NCBI GenBank assembly: GCA_030040955.1
Contig: JASHSH010000440.1
Location: 1 to 13,006 of the forward strand
Source of the DNA: Rhodospirillales bacterium
GTDB taxonomy: Bacteria > Pseudomonadota > Alphaproteobacteria > Rhodospirillales > Magnetospirillaceae
Direction of reading: 5' to 3'
DNA length: 13,006 bases
Part shown: piece after piece, positions 7,184 through 13,006 of the stretch
Position numbering within the stretch: the stretch's first letter is position 1
Layout of the letters: each line of letters begins with the position of its first letter
Program-made: the position numbers and the translations under genes
The notes under the pieces: generated by a model
Told to the model about the DNA's origin: nothing
What the model saw: only the letters and a program-made list of their open reading frames with translations
The model's database searches: none

Positions 7184-9406
7184 TTGAAGCGCGCCGGTAT
7201 CGTCGCGTCCGCCGTGCTCCTTCTCCTGATCGCCTCCGCGCCGGCCCGGGCCGACGGAAATTCCGCCTCCGGAGACGAGGCGACCGCGGCCCAGCGCAAG
7301 AAGTCGAAGCCGCGCGACGAGCGCCAGCCGGCGCTGATCGCGGCCGACCAGATCTCGCAGGACCGCGACCTCGATATCGTCACCGCCAGCGGGCATGTCG
7401 AGATCGACCAGGGCGGGCGCACCCTGCTCGCCGACGCCGTCTCCTACAACCTCAAGCAGGACGTGATCGTCGCCACCGGCCACGTGGTGCTGAACGAGGC
7501 CACCGGCGACGTGACCTTCGCCGACTATTTCGAGCTGACCGGCGATTTCAAGGAGGCGACCGCGCGGCACCTGCGCCTGCTGATGATCGACAATTCGCGC
7601 CTGGTCGCGGCCACCGCCCAGCGGGTCGACGGCGACCGCAACATCCTCAACCACGCCATGTACACGGCGTGCGAGCCCTGCGCCAAGGACCCCGACCATC
7701 CGCCGCTGTGGGACATCCGCGCCACCCAGATCGTGCACGACGACACCACGCACGAGATCGTCTACCACGACGCCTGGTTCGAGGCCGACGGCGTGCCGGT
7801 GGCCTACTCGCCCTATTTCGAGCATGGCGACGCCACGGTGAAGCGCGAGAGCGGCATCCTGGCGCCCAGCTTCGTCAACAACCGGATCATCGGCACCGGC
7901 ATCCGCACGCCCTACTACCAGGTGATCTCGCCCAGCCAGGACCTGCTGTTCGAGCCGATGTACACCACCAACGAAGGCGTGGGCGCGGCCGGCGATTGGC
8001 GGGCGCGCAGCCAGGTCGGCGAGGCGACGACGGTGTTCTCGGTCGCCGACGAGCCGGAGATCGACGACCCGTCGGTGCGCACCACCGGCTGGGACGTCAG
8101 CGCGACCTCGCGCTTCGCCATCGACGATACCTGGCGCGCCGGCTACGACATCCAGCGCGCCTCCGACCGCGACTACATGCGCTACTACGACTACAACGTC
8201 ACCCAGCCCTTCCTCACCGCGCGGCCCTTCGTCGAGGCGTTCGGCGAGCGCAATTATGCCTCGATCGAGGCCTATTCGTTCCAGAGCCAGGGCGACACCC
8301 AGATTTCGCCGCCGCCGGGCGTTCCCGACAAGACGCCGACCGTGCTGCCGCTGATCACCTACGGCGCGCAGACCGCGCCGGGCGCGAACGGCGACTACTG
8401 GACCTTCGACACCCATTCGGCGTCGCTGACCCGCTCCGACGACGAGACCAACACGAGGCGCGTCAACACGCTCACCGCCTGGCACATGCCCTACACCGCC
8501 GCCGACGGCGAGGTGCTGAACGGCACCGTCTCGCTGCGCGGCGACGCCTACAACAGCGACCATGTCGTGGGGCTGGACACCACCGGCACGGTCGATGCCG
8601 AGCGGGCGGTGCCGCAGGCCTCGCTCGACTGGCGCTACCCGCTGGCCAAGTACGACGAGCACGACACCCAGACCCTGACCCCGATCGTGATGGCCAATGT
8701 CGGCGCCTACAGCGGCAACAATCCCAACATCCCGAACGAGGACAGCCTCGACTTCGAGCTCGACGATGCCAACATCTTCAGCCCCAACCCCTCGCCCGGC
8801 TACGACCGCATCGCCTCCGCGCCGCGGCTCGCCTATGGCGGCGAGTACAACCTGGTCAACCGCGGCGACGAAGGACTCGACTTCCTGCTCGGCCAGAGCT
8901 ACCAGCCGCACGCCGAGGATGTGTTCCCCACCGGCACCGGGCTCGACGGCCACCTGTCCGACATCGTCGGCCGCGCCGAGGTGACGCCGTCCTCCGACCT
9001 GCATTTCGACTACCGCTACCGGCTCGGCAAGGACGATCTGGCGATGGAGCGGAGCGAAGTCGACGCCAGCGTCGGTCCGCGCCCGCTCAATGCCCAGATC
9101 GGCTACGTGTTCTTCGCCCGCACCAGTCCGGAGAGCACCTTCGCCCAACGCGAGCAGATCATCGGGACCATCAGCGGGCAGATCGACCGCCACTGGTCGG
9201 CGCAGATCTACGACAACCAGGATCTCGGCATCGGCGCGGGGCCGTTGCAGACGGGCGGCCGCATCGGCTATGAGGACGAATGCTTGGCGCTGTACCTCGA
9301 CGCCGGCGAGCGCCATACCGTGATCAATACGGTGACCGCCGGCCACTATGTCGTGCTGAGCGTGGTGCTCAAGTCGCTGGCCCAGTTCCCGGTGGATCTG
9401 TATTGA
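7184..9406 (+). CDS. lptD: LPS-assembly outer-membrane protein LptD
   Basis: LptD is the outer-membrane beta-barrel that, plugged by LptE, inserts LPS into the outer leaflet. The 740-residue protein has a signal peptide (MKRAGIVASAVLLLLIASAP, cleavage after about 23). An N-terminal LptA-like/OstA jellyroll follows (about 50-165; ASGHVEIDQGGRTLLADAVSY), then the barrel domain (about 200-740; VAYSPYFEHGDATVKRESG, where family members have PYFxHPDPTVKR). Only three cysteines occur: C163 and C166 in ACEPC, and C700 in YEDEC near the C-terminus. They are probably the disulfide partners linking the periplasmic domain to the barrel. E. coli uses four. The start is TTG at 7184, chosen because it gives a proper KR-containing signal peptide; no in-frame ATG serves. 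It sits 16 bases after lptF. Confidence 0.94.
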   Translation: MKRAGIVASAVLLLLIASAPARADGNSASGDEATAAQRKKSKPRDERQPALIAADQISQDRDLDIVTASGHVEIDQGGRTLLADAVSYNLKQDVIVATGHVVLNEATGDVTFADYFELTGDFKEATARHLRLLMIDNSRLVAATAQRVDGDRNILNHAMYTACEPCAKDPDHPPLWDIRATQIVHDDTTHEIVYHDAWFEADGVPVAYSPYFEHGDATVKRESGILAPSFVNNRIIGTGIRTPYYQVISPSQDLLFEPMYTTNEGVGAAGDWRARSQVGEATTVFSVADEPEIDDPSVRTTGWDVSATSRFAIDDTWRAGYDIQRASDRDYMRYYDYNVTQPFLTARPFVEAFGERNYASIEAYSFQSQGDTQISPPPGVPDKTPTVLPLITYGAQTAPGANGDYWTFDTHSASLTRSDDETNTRRVNTLTAWHMPYTAADGEVLNGTVSLRGDAYNSDHVVGLDTTGTVDAERAVPQASLDWRYPLAKYDEHDTQTLTPIVMANVGAYSGNNPNIPNEDSLDFELDDANIFSPNPSPGYDRIASAPRLAYGGEYNLVNRGDEGLDFLLGQSYQPHAEDVFPTGTGLDGHLSDIVGRAEVTPSSDLHFDYRYRLGKDDLAMERSEVDASVGPRPLNAQIGYVFFARTSPESTFAQREQIIGTISGQIDRHWSAQIYDNQDLGIGAGPLQTGGRIGYEDECLALYLDAGERHTVINTVTAGHYVVLSVVLKSLAQFPVDLY

Positions 9407-9411
9407 CCGAG

Positions 9412-10713
9412 ATGCCGAAGGTTTCTCGCCGCCCCCGCCTCGCTTCCGCCGGCCTCGCGCTGGGCGCCGCGCTGGGCGTTGCGCTTGCCGCCGTCCTGGC
9501 GCCCGCGCAGGAGCTCCCCCCCACCGGCACGGTGCGCGTGGCCGCCGTGGTCAACCAGGACGCGGTCACCGCCTACGACCTGTCCCAGCGCATCGGGCTG
9601 GGGCTGCTCGCCGCCGCGCTGCCCGCCACCGACGAGAACTACCACCGCCTGGCGCCGGAGGTGCTGCGCCGCCTGATCGACGAGCACCTTCAGATGCAGG
9701 AGGCGGACCGCCTCAAGATCACGGTCGCCGACTCCGAGATCGACGACCGTATCGCCGAGCTGGAGAAGCAGAACAACATGCCGAAGGGCGGGCTGCCGAA
9801 GTATCTGACCTCGCGCGGCGTCGATCCGGGCACGTTGCGCGACCAGGTGCGCGCCCAGATCTCCTGGGGCATGGTGGTGCGCCACGAGCTGATCCCGAAC
9901 GTGCGCATCGGCGAGGACGAGATCAACGCCCGCCTGGCCGAGCTGCGCGCCAATCTCGGCCGTCCGGAATATCTCGGCTCCGACTTGTATCTGGCGGTGG
10001 AGGACCCGGCGCGCGAGGGCGCGGTGCGGGAGCTCGCCGCGCGCCTCGTCGACCAGCTGCACCATGGCGCGCCGTTCGCCGAGCTGGCGCATCAGTTCAG
10101 CCAGTTCGCCGCCGAGACCGGCGGAAATCTCGGCTGGGTGTCGAGGGGCATGATCGACGACACCCTGTTCCGCACGCTCTCCGGCCTGCAGAAGAATCAG
10201 ATCTCCGACTCGGTGCGCACGCGCGACGGCTACCATATCCTGCAGCTGCGCGACCGGCGCACCTCGGGCGAGGGCCAGGACAACGAGCCCACCTATGACC
10301 TCGCCCAGATCGACCTCAGCCTGCTGCCCAGCGCGAACGAGGCGCAGCGGCAGACCCAGCTCCAGTCGCTGCGCTCCACGCTGGCCGGGGCCAAGACCTG
10401 CGACTCCTACGAAGCGCGGGTGCGCGGCCTGCCGACCGCGCAATACTCGCATATCGGGCTGATCCACCCTTCCGACATCGCGCCGCAGGTGCTGGTGAAG
10501 GTGAGGGACCTCGAAGCGGGCCAGATGAGCGAGGCGGTCACGGTGCAGGACATGTTCCGCCTGTTCGTCATGTGCGACCGCACCGCGGCCAGCAAGGGGC
10601 TGCCGTCGCGCGACGACATCCGCCGCCGCATCCAGGAGGAGAAGGTCGAGCTCGCCGCCGAGCGCTATCTGCGCGACCTGCGCCGCGCCGCCTTCGTCGA
10701 AATCCGCGCCTGA
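9412..10713 (+). CDS. surA: Periplasmic chaperone / peptidyl-prolyl isomerase SurA
   Basis: SurA chaperones unfolded outer-membrane proteins, LptD among them, across the periplasm. From the ATG at 9412 the protein has 433 residues. A signal peptide (KVSRRPRLASAGLALGAALG, cleavage near APAQ-E) is followed by the SurA N-terminal chaperone domain (about 42-165; RVAAVVNQDAVTAYDL, LRRLIDEHLQMQEA). Then comes a parvulin domain (about 188-281; HQFSQFAAETGGNLGWVSRG and GYHILQLRDRR), a second degenerate parvulin-like domain (about 295-400), and a C-terminal helix (IRRRIQEEKVELAAERYL). An alternative TTG start at 9403 overlaps the lptD stop (TTGA) and has GGTGGA 6 bases upstream. It adds only three residues, one acidic, and cannot be excluded. 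Position after lptD supports the assignment. Confidence 0.9.
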   Translation: MPKVSRRPRLASAGLALGAALGVALAAVLAPAQELPPTGTVRVAAVVNQDAVTAYDLSQRIGLGLLAAALPATDENYHRLAPEVLRRLIDEHLQMQEADRLKITVADSEIDDRIAELEKQNNMPKGGLPKYLTSRGVDPGTLRDQVRAQISWGMVVRHELIPNVRIGEDEINARLAELRANLGRPEYLGSDLYLAVEDPAREGAVRELAARLVDQLHHGAPFAELAHQFSQFAAETGGNLGWVSRGMIDDTLFRTLSGLQKNQISDSVRTRDGYHILQLRDRRTSGEGQDNEPTYDLAQIDLSLLPSANEAQRQTQLQSLRSTLAGAKTCDSYEARVRGLPTAQYSHIGLIHPSDIAPQVLVKVRDLEAGQMSEAVTVQDMFRLFVMCDRTAASKGLPSRDDIRRRIQEEKVELAAERYLRDLRRAAFVEIRA

Positions 10714-10719
10714 CGCGAC

Positions 10720-11712
10720 ATGCCGCGGCCGCTGGTCGTGACCATGGGCGAGCCGGCGGGCATCGGCGGCGACATCGCGCTGATGGCCTGGCGAGCGGCC
10801 GCGCGCGACGCAATTCCGCCGTTCCTGCTGCTCGACGACGCGGACCGCGTGGCCGCGCTGGCGCGCCGGCTCGATCTCGCCGTTCCCCTCGCGCGCGTCG
10901 CCGCGCCGGAGGAGGCCGCGGCGGCGTTTCCGCGCGCGCTGCCGGTTCTGCACCGTCCGCTCGGACTCGACATCGCGCCGGGCAAGCCCGATCCGACCGC
11001 CGCCGGCGCGGTGATCGCCGCCATCCGCGAGGCGGTCGAGCTGGCGACGGCGGGACGGGCGGGCGCGGTGGTCACCAATCCGATCCACAAGAAGACGCTC
11101 TACGACGGCGGCTTCGGCTTTCCCGGCCACACCGAGTATCTGGCCGCGCTGGCCGGCGGCATCCGGGTGGCGATGATGCTGGCCGGCGCCGGATTGCGCG
11201 TGGTGCCGGTCACCGTCCACCTCGCGCTGCGCGATGCCATCGCCGCGCTCGACGAGGACGAGATCGTGGCCTGCGGGCGGCTGGTGGCGGAGGCGCTGGC
11301 GCGCGACTTCGGCATCGCCAATCCGAGGCTGGCGGTGGCCGGGCTCAACCCGCATGCCGGTGAAGAAGGCGCGATGGGCGACGAGGACCGGCGCATCGTG
11401 GCGCCGGCGGTCGCGCGCCTGCGCGCCCAGGGCATCGCCGCGACCGGGCCGCTGCCGCCCGACACCATGTTCCATGCCCGCGCCCGCGCCGGCTACGACG
11501 CCGCGCTCTGCATGTATCACGACCAGGCCCTGATCCCGCTGAAGACGGTCGATTTCGACGGCGGGGTCAACATCACCCTCGGCCTGCCCTTCGTGCGCAC
11601 CTCACCCGATCATGGCACCGCCTTCGACATCGCCGGCACCGGCAAGGCGCGGCCCGCCAGTTTGATCGCGGCGCTGCGGCTCGCCGGCGAGATCGCGGAG
11701 CGGCGTGGCTGA
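10720..11712 (+). CDS. pdxA: 4-hydroxythreonine-4-phosphate dehydrogenase PdxA
   Basis: PdxA oxidises 4-phosphohydroxy-L-threonine with NAD to an aminoketone phosphate, which PdxJ condenses in the DXP-dependent pyridoxal phosphate pathway. Length is 330 residues, nearly equal to the E. coli enzyme. Diagnostic motifs run in order: VTMGEPAGIG (7-16), TNPIHKK (119-125), GHTEYLA (136-142), LNPHAGE (209-215), PPDTMF (246-251), YHDQALIPLK (266-275) and NITLGLPFVRTSPDHGTAFD (284-303). The three divalent-metal histidines are present at H167, H212 and H267, with substrate-binding H137. The ATG at 10720 is 6 bases after surA and has no clear Shine-Dalgarno, so translation is probably coupled to surA. 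Its 3' end overlaps ksgA by 8 bases. Confidence 0.97.
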   Translation: MPRPLVVTMGEPAGIGGDIALMAWRAAARDAIPPFLLLDDADRVAALARRLDLAVPLARVAAPEEAAAAFPRALPVLHRPLGLDIAPGKPDPTAAGAVIAAIREAVELATAGRAGAVVTNPIHKKTLYDGGFGFPGHTEYLAALAGGIRVAMMLAGAGLRVVPVTVHLALRDAIAALDEDEIVACGRLVAEALARDFGIANPRLAVAGLNPHAGEEGAMGDEDRRIVAPAVARLRAQGIAATGPLPPDTMFHARARAGYDAALCMYHDQALIPLKTVDFDGGVNITLGLPFVRTSPDHGTAFDIAGTGKARPASLIAALRLAGEIAERRG

Positions 11713-12541
11713 GTTGCCGCCGCTGCGCGAGGTGATCGCGCGGCACGGGCTGGCCGCGCGCAAGGGCCTCGGCCAGCATTTCCTGCTCGATCTCAACCTG
11801 ACCGGGCGCATCGCGCGCGCCGCCGGCGAGCTTGGGCACGGCACGGTGATCGAGATCGGGCCCGGTCCCGGCGGGCTCACCCGCGCGCTGCTGGCCCAGG
11901 GCGCCGCGCACGTGATCGCGATCGAGCGCGACCGGCGCTGCCTGCCCGCGCTGGCCGAGATCGCCGCGGCATTTCCGGGACGGCTGGAGCCGGTCGAGGC
12001 GGATGCGACGGAGGTGGCGGCGCACGCGCTCGGCGCGCCGCCACGGCGCATCGTCGCCAATCTCCCGTACAATGTGGCGACGCCGCTGCTGATCGGCTGG
12101 CTGCGTCGGGCCGAGTGCTTCGCCTCGTTCACGTTGATGTTCCAGAAGGAAGTCGCCGACCGGCTCGCCGCCGCGCCGGGCGGACGCGACTATGGCAGGC
12201 TCTCGGTGATCGCGCAGTGGCGCTGCGAGGTGCGGCCTCTGTTCGGCGTGGCGCGCACGGCCTTCACGCCGCCGCCGCGCGTCGCCTCCACCGTCGTCGC
12301 CCTAACTCCGCGCGCCGCGCCGCTGGCGCCCGCGCGGATGGAGACGATCGAGCGAGTAACCGCCGCGGCCTTCGGCCAGCGCCGCAAGATGCTGCGCTCG
12401 AGCCTGAAATCGCTGGGCGACGCGGACGCGCTGCTGGCGGCGGCCGGGATCGAGCCGACGCTGCGCGCCGAAGATGTTTCGATCGAGGGCTTCTGCGCCC
12501 TCGCCCGCGCCTTCGACGCCGCTACCCCCGCAGCGCGTTGA
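11705..12541 (+). CDS. rsmA: 16S rRNA (adenine-N6,N6)-dimethyltransferase KsgA/RsmA
   Basis: KsgA dimethylates two adjacent adenines in the 3' terminal helix of 16S rRNA, using S-adenosylmethionine, late in 30S assembly; loss gives kasugamycin resistance. The 278-residue protein has the family opening ARKGLGQHFLLD (18-29), SAM motif I EIGPGPGGLT (50-59), acidic E74 (AIERD) and the catalytic NLPYNV (119-124). It also has LMFQKEVADRL and the FTPPPRVAST loop, then the small helical C-terminal domain. The start is GTG at 11705, overlapping pdxA by 8 bases, with GGAG about 4 bases upstream. The pdxA-ksgA linkage is widely conserved. Its 3' end overlaps the convergent gmk by 20 bases. Confidence 0.97.
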   Translation: MAELPPLREVIARHGLAARKGLGQHFLLDLNLTGRIARAAGELGHGTVIEIGPGPGGLTRALLAQGAAHVIAIERDRRCLPALAEIAAAFPGRLEPVEADATEVAAHALGAPPRRIVANLPYNVATPLLIGWLRRAECFASFTLMFQKEVADRLAAAPGGRDYGRLSVIAQWRCEVRPLFGVARTAFTPPPRVASTVVALTPRAAPLAPARMETIERVTAAAFGQRRKMLRSSLKSLGDADALLAAAGIEPTLRAEDVSIEGFCALARAFDAATPAAR

Positions 12542-13006
12542 CGAACTCGGCCATGCCGGCCTGGCGGTCGCGGCGCTGGCGCTCGGCGGCGAGGATCGAT
12601 TGGACCAGCGCCACGCTGGTCTCGAAGTCGCGGTTGACGATGATGTAGTCGTATTCGCGCCAGTGGCTCATCTCGTCGCCGGCCTTGGCCATGCGCCGGC
12701 GCACCACCTCGTCGGTGTCCTGCGCGCGGGTGCGCAGCCGCCGCTCCAGCTCGGCGAGCGAGGGCGGCAGGACGAAGACCGAGGCGAGATCGCTGCGCGC
12801 GTTCTGCGCGAGCTGCTGCGTGCCCTGCCAGTCGATGTCGAACAGCACGTCGCGGCCCTGGGCGAGCGCCGCCTCGACGGGCGCGCGCGGCGTGCCGTAA
12901 TGGTGGCCGAACACATGCGCGTGCTCGAGCATGCCCGCGCCCACGCGCACCGACTCGAACCCCGGCTCGTCGACGAAATGATAGTCGCGCCCGTGCACCT
13001 CCGCCC
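12522..13006 (-). CDS. gmk: Guanylate kinase Gmk (C-terminal part, cut by window edge)
   Basis: Guanylate kinase phosphorylates GMP to GDP with ATP in purine nucleotide synthesis. About 161 C-terminal residues are visible. They begin in the GMP-binding region (AEVHGRDYHFVDEPGFE), continue with FGHHYGTPRAPVEAAL and the conserved DIDWQGTQQL, then the arginine-rich lid (LRTRAQDTDEVVRRRMAKA) and YDYIIVNRDFETSV. The N-terminal P-loop and start codon lie beyond base 13006, roughly 45-50 residues missing by comparison with the family. An apparent GTG at 12996-12998 is an internal valine, not the start. The gene ends TAG at 12522-12524, inside the 3' end of ksgA. Convergence of gmk with the ksgA cluster is common in Alphaproteobacteria. 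Confidence 0.95.
   Translation of the reverse strand, partial: AEVHGRDYHFVDEPGFESVRVGAGMLEHAHVFGHHYGTPRAPVEAALAQGRDVLFDIDWQGTQQLAQNARSDLASVFVLPPSLAELERRLRTRAQDTDEVVRRRMAKAGDEMSHWREYDYIIVNRDFETSVALVQSILAAERQRRDRQAGMAEFVNALRG

Noticed and set aside
7064..9346. A 760-codon minus-strand open frame antisense to lptD.
   Set aside because: Composition is compatible only with a shadow frame (repeated Val/Gly/Asp/Arg with no domain). lptD on the plus strand is unmistakable.
9346..11520. A 724-codon minus-strand open frame antisense to surA and pdxA.
   Set aside because: It is an Arg/His/Gln-rich shadow with no recognisable motif, crossing two well-supported genes.

Overview
The window is GC-rich, gene-dense, almost entirely coding DNA. 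It looks like a chromosomal segment from an alphaproteobacterium. The main evidence is gene order: a rimP-nusA pair, and a cluster of LPS-export and outer-membrane biogenesis genes followed by surA, pdxA, ksgA and a convergent gmk. Exact taxonomy cannot be fixed from the sequence alone. I see no insertion sequence, prophage, CRISPR array, rRNA or tRNA.

Left part (1-2785, all minus strand). The N-terminal 272 residues of NusA run off the left edge. Immediately upstream is rimP. Ahead of rimP is a compact control region with a sigma70-type promoter (1421-1448) and, between promoter and rimP, a perfect intrinsic-terminator hairpin (1347-1375) that looks like an attenuator. Further upstream is a second minus-strand unit. 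It has a DoxX-family membrane protein gene with a strong Shine-Dalgarno, whose stop overlaps the GTG start of an unrecognised secreted protein with eight cysteines in its mature part.

Middle part (2786-5980, plus strand). An FAD-linked dehydrogenase of the D-2-hydroxyglutarate/D-lactate dehydrogenase family is divergent from doxX. A GC-rich structured intergenic region follows. Next is a two-gene unit of a TetR-family repressor and a short-chain dehydrogenase overlapping by 4 bases (ATGA). Its promoter (TTGACA, 17 bp, TATTCA) has a perfect 16-bp palindrome over the -10 box, which suggests autorepression.

Right part (5981-13006). The plus-strand order is lptF, lptD, surA, pdxA, ksgA, tightly packed (gaps of 5-16 bases or an 8-base overlap). 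It couples LPS transport to the outer membrane, outer-membrane protein folding, vitamin B6 synthesis and 16S rRNA dimethylation. The usual partner lptG is missing: only 16 bases separate lptF and lptD. The lptF start codon directly abuts a perfect 8-bp inverted repeat. ksgA overlaps tail-to-tail by 20 bases with gmk, which is cut by the right edge and lacks its P-loop region here.

Most of the window is conserved housekeeping content, and I do not see a convincing new defence or mobile system. The points most worth checking are the absent lptG, the hairpin at the lptF start, the rimP-nusA attenuator, and the DoxX plus cysteine-rich secreted protein pair.
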